The notes under the pieces: generated by a model | Databases searched by the model: none | Told to the model about the DNA's origin: nothing | Seen by the model: the letters and a program-made list of their open reading frames with translations, nothing else | Shown: piece after piece, positions 44,553-56,284 of the stretch | How the letters are laid out: the number at the start of each line of letters is the position of its first letter | Position numbering within the stretch: the stretch's first letter is position 1 | Assembly (NCBI RefSeq): GCF_963082655.1 | Contig: NC_081552.1 | Span: 65,711,247-65,775,246 of the forward strand | DNA length: 64,000 nucleotides | Origin: Stomoxys calcitrans | Taxonomy: Eukaryota; Arthropoda; Insecta; Diptera; Muscidae | Direction: 5' to 3' | Made by a program: the position numbers and the translations under genes

Positions 44553-44930
44553 CTCAACTAGTTTCATATAAATGTTAGAGGCCATAGCAGCAATTCCCGT
44601 CCAAAATTCCCAATAGGATGAGAGTTGCGCCCTCTAGACACTCAAGAAATATAATCAAAGTATCGATTTATATTGGAGCGATATGAGGTTACGGAGCGGT
44701 TTAATGTTAAAATTCGTAAATAAAAGTCATCGTGCGGATTTGCTCCAGAGGCTCAAGAAGTATAATCGGAAATTCGGAGCCATATGAGGTTATTCAAACC
44801 ATACTTGACACAGATTGCGCCTCCATAAACTCCATATATGCACCGGTTTGGATGGGCATGGCTAGAGAGAATTAAAGTGTCATGACGACCAGCAATGTAT
44901 AAATACTTTATAGGCTGGCGGCAGTTATAA
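44553..44930 (-). repeat. Degenerate old DINE-A
   Basis: Decayed unit words (GTTGCGCCCTCTAGACACTC, GGCATGGCTAGAGAGAATTA, TGTCATGACGACCAGCAATG, AATACTTTATAGG) in the usual order. The microsatellite is lost and both termini are gone. Confidence 0.6.
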
Positions 44931-45429
44931 GCCTTCAGCTATGTAAAATATTTTTATGATAGCCTCTTCCACTGCTCGGAATTGACAAGAAGAGGATATA
45001 ACTTTTCATTGAACTGAAAATTAAATCGGACAGCATTCATTAATATAATAAAAGTTTCCTCGGCACTCCCTAAATGAAAGGTTAATGTCCTGTGTCTAAA
45101 CTCAATGTTTAGACTTAACTATCTTAAATTTTGAAAATAACTGACTCTTTGTTCTATGGCTCACCTATCTAAACTCTAGTTTTGAAATCAATTTAAATAA
45201 CGAATTAATCTTTTGTAGCTTTGAACTAACCCTTTTGTGAATTATTTGTATTTATGAATTTCATCCAAATATCTGTTATAGATTTCTTGGTGAGTCATAG
45301 AATCAAAACTCTTTCACTGTTTTCTTGTACTCCCAACGGTGAGCATCCAACTTAATCCCATAAAACACATTTGAACTCCAACAAAAATATCCACTTCGTT
45401 CTTTTTTTGGACGCCTACTTTTAATTTCC
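44931..45429. other. Mostly unclassified; possible decayed SINE
   Basis: 44980-45080 has weak SINE-body similarity (TTGAACTGAAAATTAAATCGGACAGCATTCATT-like words) without a tRNA head. 45090-45429 shows nothing recognised. Confidence 0.35.
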
Positions 45430-45632
45430 CATATACTGAGAAATTATAAAATCCGCACACATTCCATACCTCCAACGTAAGTGAGATGTTCTGTCATCTT
45501 TCCAAAAACAACTAAATACCGTCCACAAATTCCATCCGGGTTTTGGTGACAATTGTGTACTCCACCATCTCTCTTGGACAACTTCACTAAATCCAGCAAT
45601 TGTCACCAACGACACCCCAACCCCTTTTTAAA
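45430..45632. repeat. Repeat J, copy 1
   Basis: About 200 bp matched at 62587-62786 (shared CATATACTGAGAAA, TGTGTACTCCACCATCTCTC and CCAGCAATTGTCACCAACGA). By eye about 12 substitutions in 187 bp. A minus-strand frame of about 64 codons is open in both copies, but most differences change the amino acid, so selection on a protein is not supported. Family unknown. 45633-45702 is unassigned. Confidence 0.7.
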
Positions 45633-45702
45633 TGGTCCATCGATCCTCCAACATGGCTTGAGAAGAGAGCATACAGAACAGCGAAAATCACCACCAAAGA
45701 AA

Positions 45703-46518
45703 ACAAGTAAAAAGGCGTTAAGTTCGGCCGTGCCGAACTCTGGATACCCACCACCTCGGGTATATATGTAAACCACCTTTCATTACAACCAGGTGAAAAT
45801 TGCATACCTTAGTTCCCATAGAAGTTATAACGAAAGATGTTCTGATTTGGACCAAATACTAATAAGTACAAGTCATTGTTCAATTGAGTATAACAAAATA
45901 TTTGTCTTTTTAGTAGCTATATATAAAAATAAACCGATCTGAACCATATACAACATAGATGATGAAGAGCCTAACATAGGTCACTGTTTAAAATTTTAGT
46001 GATATCGGACTATAAATGCGCTTTTTATGGGGCCAAGACTTTAAATCGAGATATCGGTCTATATGGCAGCTATATGCAAATCTTGATCGATCTAGACCAG
46101 AAATATGTGGAGGAGCTTAACTTAACTCTCTGTCCAGACAAATCGGCGAAATCGGACAATATATGCGCCTTTTATGGGCCTAAAACCTTAAATCCAGAGA
46201 TCGGTCTATATAGCAGCTATATCCAAATCTGGTCCGATCTGTGCCATATTGCAGAAGAATGTCGATGAGCCTAACAAAACTCACTGTCCCAAATTTCGGC
46301 TACATTGGACAATAAATGCGCCTTTAATGGCCTAAAAACCTTAAATCGAGGGATCGGTCCAAATCTGATCCGATTAAGGCCAAATTTACGAAGGATATTG
46401 AAGGGCCGAAGACAACTCACTGCCCCAAATTTTAGCAATATCGGATGATAAATGTGGCTTTTATGGACCTAAGACCCTAAATCCGAGGATCGGTCTATAT
46501 GGCAGCTATATCCAAATC
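45703..46518 (-). mobile_element. DINE-B, 5'-truncated
   Basis: 3' end with ACAAGT, hairpin (GGCCGTGCCGAAC, centre changed), CCACCACCTCGGG, then about four units. It stops at 46518 in the middle of a unit (GGCAGCTATATCCAAATC), where F repeat text starts. Confidence 0.85.
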
Positions 46519-46817
46519 TAACTACAACTACAATTTTCAACCGATCTGTACAAAATTTGTCACGGATTGTTTTGCAACTGATCTTAATAAATCTGATAGA
46601 TTTCAACAAACTCAGATCTGATTTGGGTATAGCTCCAATATATATGTATCGCCCGATTTGCACAAGGCCATTTAGGCCATAGTAACTACAATTTTCAACC
46701 GATCTGCACAAAATTTGGCGCGGATTATTTTGCTACTGACCTTAACATATCTGATAGATTTCACCAAAATCAGTTCAGATTTGGATATAGCTCCAATATA
46801 TATGTATCGCCCGATTG
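46519..46817. repeat. F repeat block between two DINE-B
   Basis: Two F units: ACTACAATTTTCAACCGATCTG occurs twice (about 46525 and 46684, about 159 bp apart), each followed by TATGTATCGCCCGATT. The junction with DINE-B on the left falls in shared ATATCCAAATCT/ATATCTAAATCT-like text, so recombination between related units could have made it (inference). Confidence 0.7.
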
Positions 46818-48001
46818 TCATTGTTCAGTTGCGTATAATTAATATTGGTCTTTGAAGTAGCTATATCTAAAAATAAACCGATCTGAACCATATACAACAT
46901 GGATGTCGAAAAGCTTAACATTAGTCAATGTGTCAAATTTCAGTTAAATCGGATTATAAATGCGCCTTTTTTGGGGCCAAGACTTTAAATCGAGATATCG
47001 GTTTATATGGTAGCTTTATGCAAATCTTGATCGATCTAGACCAAATTGCAGAAATATGTGGAGGGGCTTAACTTAACTTTCTGTCCCAAAGTTCGGTAAC
47101 ATCGGACAATAAATGCGCCTTTTATGGGCCCAAAACATTAAATCGAAAGATCGGTCTATATGGCAGCATTTTCCAAATCTGGACCGATCTGAGTGACATT
47201 AAAGAAGGATATCGATGGATTATGGGCTCAAAACCTAAGCGAGAGATCGGTTTATATGGCAGCTATATTCAAATAAGGACCGATCTTTGCCATAATGCAG
47301 ACGTATTTCAAGGGGCTTAACCTAACTCACTGTCCTAAATTTCAGCAAAATCGGATAATAAATGTGGCTTTTATGTGGCCAAAGACTTTAAATCGAGATA
47401 TTGGTCTATATGGCAGCTATATCCAAATCTGAACCGTTCTGGGCCAAATTGACGAATAATGTCGAAGGGCCTAACACAACTCACTGTCCCAATTTACAGC
47501 AAAATCGGAAAATAAATGTGGCTTTAATGGGCCTAAGACCCTAAATCCGAGGATCGGTCTATATGGCAGCTATATCCAAATCTGGACCGATCTGGGCCAA
47601 ATTTACGAAGGATGTCGAAGGGTTTAACATTACTAACTGTCTTAAATTTCAACAAAATCGGATAATAAATGTGGCTTTTATGGGCCTAAGATCTAAATTG
47701 GCCGATCGGTCTATATGGGGGCTATATCAAGATATAGTCCGATATAGCCCATCTTCGAACTTAACCTGCATATGGACAAAAAAAGAACCCGTGCAAAATT
47801 TCAGCATAATATCTCTATTTATAAAGACTGTAGCGTGATTTCAACAGACAGACGGGCAGACGGACGGACAAGTCTAGATGGTCATAGATTTTTACGCTGA
47901 TCAAAAATATACATACTTTATAGGGTTGGAAATGGATATTTCGATGTGTTGCAAACGGAATGACAAAATGAATATAACCCCATCCTTCGGTGGTGGATAT
48001 A
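46818..48001 (-). mobile_element. DINE-B, 3'-truncated with full 5' end
   Basis: Starts inside the 3' region (TCATTGTTCAGTTGCG), then about six units, GGGGGCTATATCAAGATATA, an ACGG tract (GACGGGCAGACGGACGGACA) and a 5' end ending GGATATA at 48001. 48002-48029 is unassigned. Confidence 0.85.
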
Positions 48002-48029
48002 AAATCAAAGTTAATAAATAAGAAGAAGA

Positions 48030-49105
48030 ACAAGTAAAAGCGTGCTAAGTTCGGCCGGGCCGAATCTTATATACCCTCCACCATGGATCGCATTTGTCGA
48101 GTTCTTTTCCCGGCATCTCTTCTTAGGCAAAAAAAAGGATATAAGAAAAGATTTTCTCTGCTATTAGAGCGATATCAAGATATGGTCCGGTTTGGACCAC
48201 AATTAAATTATATTATGTTGGAGACCTGTGTAAAATGTCAGCCAATTCGAATAAGAATTGCGCCCTTTGTGGGCTTAACAAGTAAAATAGAGAGATCGAT
48301 TTATAAGGGAGCTGTATCGGGCTATAGACCGATTCAGACCATAATAAACACGTATGTTAATGGTCATGAGAGAATCCGTCGTACAAAATTTCAGGCAAAT
48401 CGGATAATAATTGCGACCTCTAGAGGCTCAAGAAGTCAAGATCCCAGATCGGTTTATATGGCAGCTATATCAGGTTATAAACCGACTTGTTCTTTATTTG
48501 ACATGGTTGTTGAAAGTAACAATAAAAAACGTCTTGCGAAATTTCAGCCAAATCGGATAGGAATTGCGCCCTCTAGAAGCTCAAGAAGTCAAGTCCCCAG
48601 ATTTGTTTATATGACAGCTATATCAGGTTATGAACCGATTTGAACCATATTTGGCACAGTTGTTGGATATCATAACAAAATACTACGTGCCAAAATTCAT
48701 TCAAATTGGATAAGAATTGCGCCCTCTAGAGGCTCAAGAAGTCAAGACCCAAGATCGGTTTATATGACAGCTATATAAGGTTATGGACCGATTTGAGCCA
48801 TACTTGGCACAGTTGTTGGATATCGTAACAAAACACGTCGTGCAAAATTCCATTCCAATCGGATAAGAATTGCGCACTCGAGAGGCTCAAGAAGTCAAGA
48901 CCCAAGATCGGTTTATATGGCAGCTATATCAAAACATGGACCGATATGGCCCATTTACAATACCAACCGACCTACACTAATAAGAAGTATTTGTGCATTT
49001 CAAGCGGCTAGCTTTACTCCTTCGGAAGTTAGAGTGCTTTCGACAGACAGACGGACGGACGGACGGACATGGCTAGAACGACATAAAATTTCACGACGAT
49101 CAATT
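48030..49105 (-). mobile_element. DINE-A, 5'-truncated
   Basis: 3' end with good hairpin, about five units, ACGG tract at about 49045-49068. It breaks inside the conserved block at about 49105 in a TA run (ATTATATATATATATATC), so the TATACCC end is missing. The 186-codon plus frame at 48083-48643 is the unit array read in frame, not a gene. Confidence 0.88.
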
Positions 49106-49239
49106 ATATATATATATATCTTATACTCGCACAGTGTTCCGTCTACAGCAATTTATTGCGAAACACAACCGTTAACGAAATCAAGCTATTTAATTACCAA
49201 CCAGCCTCATTAAAAGTAAGAAGAACAAGATAATTTTCA
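49106..49239. other. Short unclassified spacer
   Basis: Nothing recognised; a TA dinucleotide tract lies at the left edge. Confidence 0.5.
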
Positions 49240-50687
49240 ACAAGTAAAAGCGTGCTAAGTTCGGCCGGGCCGAATCTTATATACCCTCCACCATGGATCG
49301 CATTTGTCGAGTTCTTTTCCAGGCATCTCTTCTTAGGCAAAACAGGATATAAGAAAAGATTTGCTCTGCTATTAGAGCGATATCAAGATATGGTCCGGTT
49401 TGGACCACAATTAAATTATATGTTGGAGACCTGTGTAAAATGTCAGCCAATTCGAATAAGAATTGCGCCCATTGGGGGCTCAAGAAGTAAAATAGAGAGA
49501 TCGATTTATATGGGAGATGTATCGGCCTATAGACCGATTCAGACCATAATAAACACGTATGTTAATGGTCATGAGAGAATCCGTCGTACAAAATTTCAGG
49601 CAAATCGGATAATAATTGCGACCTCTAGAGGCTCAAGAAGTCAAGATCCCAGATCGGTTTATATGGCAGCTATATCAGGTTATGAACCAACTTGTACTTT
49701 ATTTGACATAGTTGTTGAAAGTAACAATAAAAAACGTCTTGCGAAATTTCAGCCAAATCGGATAGAAATTGCGCCCTCTAGAAGCTCAAGAAGCCAAGTC
49801 CCCAGATTTGTTTATATGACAGCTATATCAGGTTATGAACAGATTTGATCCATATTCGTCACAGTTGTTGGATATCATAACAAAATACTACGTGCCAAAA
49901 TTCATTCAAATTGGATAAGAATTGCGCCCTCTAGAGGCTCAAGAAGTCAAGACCCAAGATCGGTTTATATGACAGCTATATAAGGTTATGGACCGACTTG
50001 AACCATACTTGGCACAGTTGTTGGATATAGTAACAAAACACGTCGTGCAAAATTTCATTCCAATCGGATAAGAATTGCGCACTCTAGAGGCTCAAGAAGT
50101 CAAGACCCAAGATCGGTTTATGTGGCAGCTATATCAGGTTATGAACCGATTTGAACCATACTTGGCACAGTTGTTGGATATAATAACGAAACACGTCGTG
50201 CAAAATTTCATTCCAATCGGATAAGAATTGCGCACTCTACAGGCTCAAGAAGTCAAGATCCAAAATCGGTTTATATGGCAGCTATATCAGGTTATGAACC
50301 GATTTGAACCATACTTGGCACAGTTGTTGGTTATCATAACAAAACACGTCGTGCAAAATTTTATCTCAATTGGATAAGAATTGCGCAATCTTGAGGCTCA
50401 AGAAGTCAAGACCCAAGATCGGTTTATATGGCAGCTATATCAAAACACGGACCGATATGGCCCATTTACAATACCAACCGACTAGCTAGCTTTACTCCTT
50501 CGGAAGTTAGCGTGCTTTCGACAGACAGACGGACGGACGGTCAGACGGAGGGACATGGCTAGATCGACATAAAATTTCACGTTGATCAAGAATATATATA
50601 CTTTATGGGGTCTCAGACGAATATTTCGAGTAGTTACAATCAGAATGACGAAATTAGTATACCCCCCATCTTATGGTGGAGGGTATA
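49240..50687 (-). mobile_element. DINE-A, complete
   Basis: 1448 bp with both termini. Its 3' half matches the preceding copy closely (same long in-frame array, 198-codon frame at 49252-49848). A deletion before the ACGG tract removes the CACTAATAAGAAGTATTTGT segment (reads CCAACCGACTAGCTAGC). Confidence 0.9.
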
Positions 50688-50823
50688 AAAAGAATAAGTA
50701 CTAAAAACCATTGCGCAATATACCACAGTATTCGTTAGGAATATTTATCTTAATCTTACTAAATTAATAGTTAATAAAATTTGGTAATTGACAATATGTA
50801 CTTGCCTTTAGCTATATAATATA
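50688..50823. other. Short unclassified AT-rich spacer
   Basis: Nothing recognised; it ends ATATA at the D terminus. Confidence 0.5.
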
Positions 50824-52830
50824 CTAGCTGACCCGGGTCCGCTCCGCTGCTCCTTCTTTTACTTTATATGGAACAAAAGTTTCTTTGAAATATTTGTTTT
50901 CGACGATTAAAGATCTTTTAGTGAAATACCATGCTACGAAAATAGTATATCGCTTGACTAACAGTTTAACAATATAAGTGCCTTTATATGAATCCCGATT
51001 TAGGGGTGTTTTGGCGATTGGGGTGGTCCCCCAAACACTAAGCCCGGAAAATATATCAGCAACGTGCTCTATTCTCACATATCTATATATCATTTATTTG
51101 AATCCCATATTGCCATTGCCCTCAAAATTGGGTATCAAATTCTTTTTCTAATCTCTTTTAAATTCTTTATTGCAAAAGTCAGCAAATATGTCCGGTTTGG
51201 GGTATTGGACCTGAAAACTAAGAATATTTAGTTCCAGTCTCTTTAAGACCCAAATTGTCTTGGTGAGCAAATATGTCCTATTTGGGGGTTGTTTTGGTGG
51301 TGGGACGTCCGCTAGACAGTTGGCCCTTAATGTTGATATCAGATATGTGGTCTACTCCCACATACCTTTAATTAGAGCCAAATTTTTCCATAGTCGGCAA
51401 ACATGACCGGCTTGGGGGGTCTTTTGGGGGATGGGCGGCCACTCAGTGGGTGGCCTTGAAAATAAATATCGGATTCGTGTTCCACTTTAAAAACCCTCTT
51501 TTTTGAGCCTCATATTGCAATAGTCAGAAAATACTTTCTATTTAGGTGGTGTTGTGGGGGTGGGGTGGCCCAATAGACACTTCTCCCGAATATTGATATC
51601 ATATTCGGGCTTTACTCCCAAAGAACTTTCATTTGAGCCCCATATTGCTACGGTCGTAAATTTTGTCCCCTTTGGGAGAAACGTGGTCCCACATTTGGAT
51701 ATCAAATTCGTATTCTTCTCGCAAATACCTTTCATTTGAGTCCCTATTTATCCATGGTCGGTAAATATGTCCGATTTAAGGGTGTTTGGGGGCTTGGGGT
51801 GGTCCCCTGAGCGCTTGGTCCGACAATTGGATATCAGATACGTTTCCTTATCCTAAATACCTTTCATTTAAGTCCCATATTGTCGTGATTGGTCTAAATA
51901 AAGGGTGATTTTTTTGAGGTTAGGATTTTCATGCATTAGTATTTGACAGATCACGTGGGATTTCAGACATGGTGTCAAAGAGAAAGATGCTCAGTATGCT
52001 TTGACATTTCATCATGAATAGACTTACTAACGAGCAACGCTTGCAAAATATTGAATTTTATTACCAAAATCAGTGTTCGGTTCGAAATGTGTTCAAATTT
52101 TGACAAATTTTGTTCAGCGATGAGGCTCATTTCTGGTTGAATGGCTACGTAAATAAGCAAAATTACCGCATTTGGAGTGAAGAGCAACCAGAAGCCGTTC
52201 AAGAACTGCCCATGCATCCCGAAAAATGCACTGTTTGGTGTGGTGTGTACGCTGGTGGAATCATTGGACCGTATTTTTTCAAAGATGCTGTTGGACGCAA
52301 CGTTACGGTGAATGAACACATTTCGAACCGAACACTGATTTTGGTAATAAAATTCAATGATTTGCAAGCGTTGCTCGTTAGTAAGTCTATTCATGATGAA
52401 ATGTCAAAGCATACTGAGCATCTTTCTCTTTGACACCATGTCTGAAATCCCACGTGATCTGTCAAATACTAATGCATGAAAATCCTAACCTCAAAAAAAT
52501 CACCCTTTATATGTTTGTTAGGTTTTAGGGTGGGGCAGGCCCCTAGGTACCCCAGCCAAAATTTGGATACCAAATTTTATTTTTAGGGTACTATATGAGA
52601 GCACACGAAATTTTGCTTAAATTGCACCATCCGTCTCCGAGATCTGGCGTTTCTGAAAATTAGGGTAAGGGGGAGGGTCCGTCCCGCCTTCAGATATCAA
52701 AAAATGTAGTACCCTATTTTCACCACGGGGTCAATATGCACCATCTGTGAAAATTTCAAGAAAATCGGTTCAGCCGTTTCTGAGTCTATAAGGAACACAC
52801 AAACATACAAACAAACAAACAAACAACCCA
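50824..52830 (-). mobile_element. D element with both ends, split by a mariner derivative
   Basis: CTAG at 50824-50827 followed by CTGACCCGGGTCCGCTCCG; GACCCGGGTC is a perfect palindrome next to the terminus. D units run to 51898 and resume at 52510. The other end (52735-52830) has CCCCGTAGTGAAAATAGGG-type text in inverse, GAAAATCGGTTCAGCCG, GAGTCTATAAGGAACACAC and an AAAC-rich leader. Without the insert it is about 1.4 kb. No coding capacity. Helitron-like ends (CTAG, subterminal palindrome, no TIR, T after CTAG) are seen; the assignment is inference. Confidence 0.75.
51901..52507 (+). mobile_element. Mariner derivative, complete (607 bp), nested in D
   Basis: Same structure and exactly the same length as 42434-43040, with TA at 51899-51900 and 52508-52509. 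The catalytic fragment (SDEAHFWLNGYVNKQN, TVWCGVYAGGIIGPYFF) is on the plus strand here, so the core is flipped relative to the other copy; because the TIRs mirror each other this means only the opposite insertion orientation. The two copies differ by few substitutions, which indicates recent activity. Confidence 0.92.
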
Positions 52831-53115
52831 TAGGCTATTTCCTTCAAATTGAGGTTTAGCATACACCTTTAACGAGATCGTTCAGTATAAATACTATGGA
52901 TATTTGCTTAATCGAAGTGAAAAATTTTCCAAAATATACTATTTTACATCTTTACCACTGGCTATTGGCCGGTGACTTTCAACTCAGAGTATCTCATCCT
53001 GATTGCTTCAGGAGACTTAGAAATCGCATTTACCATTCTCACGTTCCAACAATTTCTCTCCAATACCCTATTTATTTTGACTTGAATAAAAAATTGTTTT
53101 CACTTACCACTAAAT
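52831..53115. other. Possible 5' leader of the BEL/Pao element
   Basis: Between the D leader and the gag-like start. TCAGTATAAATACTATGG at about 52882-52899 contains a TATAAAT box. No second copy of this text is seen downstream of 57860, so an LTR cannot be confirmed. Confidence 0.35.
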
Positions 53116-53806
53116 ATGACCGAGCCGGCTATTCCAGGCAGCTCTGCTGTAGCAGGCGGTGGGGTGGCGAAGACCTCCTTTATTCTAGAGAAATTTTTTT
53201 CTTTTTGATTGCGATCATTTGGTCAGCTTTTGTTAGTCGTTCAAAAAAACTGATATTGCTGCTCAAACTGATTCCCTTCTCGAAGTGAAATTGGAGGATG
53301 TGGAGAACAGATGGAAGAAACTTCAGAAGGACTACGAGACCCTGATTCTGTCTTCTGAATCTTGCAATACAAAGGATTTTAAAAAAAATTCCAAGGTCAA
53401 TTTTAACGTTTGTTCTGAGGCATATAATGAAACTCGGTCGCAAATTATGGATATTCTCAGGATATCGGATGGGACTAACCTTCGAAACAGCGCAAGATTT
53501 TGTCTTCCTGTTCAAACTCCTGCTCATACTCAAATATCCGATAACTCAAATGTTTACATTAAAGTTCCTCCCTGTGACACAGAGCTATTCAAAGGAGACT
53601 ACGAAGAGTGGCCGCCTTCCATGATATGTTCACGGCCGTCTATGTAAATCACCCCAAACTCACACTAGCTTAAAAACTCTAACATTGAATGAATAAAACT
53701 AAAGGCAGTGAATTATGTGACAAAAACTTCAATTTCGCTTGGAATACCCTAAAGTCACGATATGAGAACAAAAGAGTACTAGTAGACAACCAACAAAAAA
53801 TATTTT
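53116..53806 (+). pseudogene. BEL/Pao gag, N-terminal part
   Basis: A possible start ATG at 53116 (MTEPAIPG) is followed by a stop after about 30 codons. The main frame (53285-53647) shows a helical segment (LEDVENRWKKLQKDYETL), then PPCDTELFKGDYEEWP, the conserved start of the DUF1759-type gag domain; a frameshift and deletion follow. The frame around 53689 continues with FNFAWNTLKSRYENKRVLV, also typical of that domain. It stops at the DINE-B insertion. The protein would form the particle shell. Confidence 0.78.
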
Positions 53807-54894
53807 TATACCCACCACCGACGGATGGAGGTATATTCATATTGTCATTCCGTTTGCAACACATCGAAATATCCATTTCCGACCCCATAAAATATATATA
53901 TTCTTGATCAGCGTAAAAATCTAAGACGATCTAGACATGTCCGTCCGTCTGTCTGTTGAAATCACGTTACAGTCTTCAAAAATAGAGATATTGAGCTGAA
54001 ATTTTGCACAGGTTCTTTTTTTATCCATAAGCAGGTTAAGTTCGAAGATGGGCTATTTCGGACTATATCTTGATATAGCCCCCATATAGACCGATCCGCC
54101 GATTTAGGGTCTTAGGCCAATAAAAACCACATTTATTATCCGATTTTGCTGAAATTTGGACAGTGAGTTGTGTTAGGCTCTTCGACATCCTCCGACAATT
54201 TGGCCCAGATCGGTCCAGATTTGGATATTGCTGCCATATAGAACGATCCTCCATTTTAGGGTCTTAGGCCCATAAAAGCCACATTTATTATCCGAAATAT
54301 GCTGAAATTCGGGACAGTGAGTTGTCTTAGGCCCTTCAACATCTTCCGTCAATATGGCTCAGATTGGTTTAGATTTCGATATAGCTGCCATATAGACCGA
54401 TCTCTCGGTTTAAGGTTTTGGGGCCATAAAAAGCGCATTTATTACCCGATGTTGCTGAAATTTGGGACAAAGAGTTAAGTTAAGCCCCTCCACATATTTC
54501 TGCAATTTGGTCGAGATCGATCAAGATTTGCATATAGCTGCCATATAAACCGATCTCTTGATATAAAGTCTTGGACCCATAAAAGGCGCATTTTTAATCC
54601 GATTGCACTGAAATTTGACACACTGACTTATGTTATGCTTTTCGACATCCGTGTGGTATATAGTTCAGATCGGTTTATTTTTAGATATAACTACTAAAAA
54701 GACCAATATTTTGTTATATACAATTGAACAATAACTTTTACTTATTAGTATCTGGTCCAAATCGGAACATAGCTGCTATGGGGCATAAGGTATGAATTTT
54801 GCACCGGATTTTGAGGAAAGGTGGTTCACATATAAATCCGAGGTGGTGGGTATCCAAAGTTCTGCCCGGCCGAACATAACGCCTTTTTACTTGT
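53807..54894 (+). mobile_element. DINE-B, complete, nested in BEL/Pao gag
   Basis: 1088 bp. Termini TATACCCACCACCG and CTTTTTACTTGT, T run at the left flank (ATATTTT). The 3' hairpin has a change on one side (TTCTGCCCGGCCGAACA). Gag coding text resumes right after it (PVANTENSESLQRVHS) with a 2-nt frame difference. Confidence 0.92.
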
Positions 54895-55840
54895 TAGTAT
54901 TCCTGTAGCAAATACAGAGAATAGCGAATCCCTACAAAGAGTTCACTCAACAGTAAGCGATTGTCTCTGTACTTTAAAATCGTTAGATATTAGAGTTGAT
55001 AGCTGGGACCCCCTTTTGATATACAATACCTGATATCTACCAAGCTACAAGAGAAAACAATCTCCCGGTGGGTACAGTCCTCCAAGTCTAATCGTGAACT
55101 TCCTAGTTGGTCCTAAAGGGATACATTTTCAATGAATCTTTTGGAAGCTTCAAATCTGCAAAAGAACGCCATTGCTTGCCAGATTGGAAACCATCCCAAG
55201 CTCCAAAAAAAGTACAGAAATACGCCTCTCAAGATGGGCTAAATGCTTTCTGCCCACTATGCAAAATGGATCACAACATTTGAGTTTGTCCCAATTTCCG
55301 CAAGTTCTTTGCGAATAGATTTTGTGTTTAAGAGCAAAATCTGTAACAATTGTCTCTCGAGTAATCACATAAAAGAAATACATACAAAAGCAGAAATACC
55401 TGCCTTTTTATCTAGGAAATCTCATTATACCCTCCTTGATTTGGATCAATTCGCGCTTCCTAAGTCGGAAGACAATGTTTCGAACCAAAGAATTCCAAGT
55501 AATATATCAGACACTACCCGTCTCCTGCCACTTCAACTGAGAACTACTCACAACAGACCCAAGCTAATTTTGCTAATAATAACGAAACCATTCTTCTTCG
55601 TACACCTTTGGTTCAAATTGACCCAGGTTTACAAAGAACTTTCCTTTCCAAGAAGATAAGAAACCTGTTAAGAATTCCATATCTCTTTTCGAGATTGGCG
55701 GTATTGATGCCACGACTCAGAAAGCTGATCAGGAGTGTGAAATTGTTATATACTCGAGATATCATAATATAAAGTGCAATATAACCGCTATTATTTAGCC
55801 CAAAGTCCAAAGAAACTACCATCTGTGTCATTTTAGTTCC
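54895..55840 (+). pseudogene. BEL/Pao gag C-terminus and protease region
   Basis: LQRVHSTVSDCLCTLKSLDI and VDSWDPLLIY continue the gag domain to about 55030. After decay, a knuckle-like FCPLCKMDHN...VCPNFRKF lies at about 55240-55300, and NNNETILLRTPLVQIDPGLQ and RTFLSKKIRNLL near 55580-55670 mark the aspartic protease; the catalytic DTGSQ-type motif is replaced by DPGLQ. Several stops. Confidence 0.65.
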
Positions 55841-56260
55841 CTCTCACCCCAGAACTTAAAAAACTTGAATTGGCGGATCCGAACTTTAATAAATCCTCAA
55901 ATATTGATCAAATTCTTGGTAATGACTGTGAGCGTTTCATCAATTTGGATGGAATCAAGAAAAATATTTGTGGAACAGCTTCTGCTTATAGCACTATTTT
56001 CTGATGGGTCCTAAGTGGTCCTGTGCCCATAGAAACTATTAGCTCATTCACTACTAAGGTAGTCCCTTGCGAACAAGATGATCTTAATAAGATCTTAAAG
56101 AAGTTTTGGGAAATGGAGGAAGTCCCTTCTGGTTTCCTTGTACCACCATTAGCCAGATATTGTGAGGAATTTTACTCAAAGCGTATTGTGCATGCATATA
56201 TCTTAGGTGTTAAGCAAACACGTTATTTGTTGCCAAGAGGTAGGTAGCCCCACTCAAACA
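55841..56260 (+). pseudogene. BEL/Pao A17-type peptidase domain
   Basis: LADPNFNKSSNIDQILGND, INLDGIKKNICGTASAYSTIF and WVLSGPVPIETISSFTT are the characteristic strings of the Pao peptidase A17 region; then LNKILKKFWEMEEVP marks the linker to RT. One stop interrupts it near 56003. The following 56120-56250 holds a short garbled RT start (CEEFYSKRIV); the RT palm is missing. Confidence 0.75.
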
Positions 56261-56284
56261 TGTTTCCTTGCTCAGACTAGAGCT

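Noticed and set aside
45421..45615. Conserved 64-codon protein in repeat J
   Set aside because: The second copy differs mostly at amino-acid-changing positions, so there is no sign of protein-level selection.
49252..49848. 198-codon plus-strand frame as a gene
   Set aside because: Same repeat-unit translation, starting in the hairpin end of a DINE-A; its sister frame at 48083-48643 starts differently and is interrupted differently.
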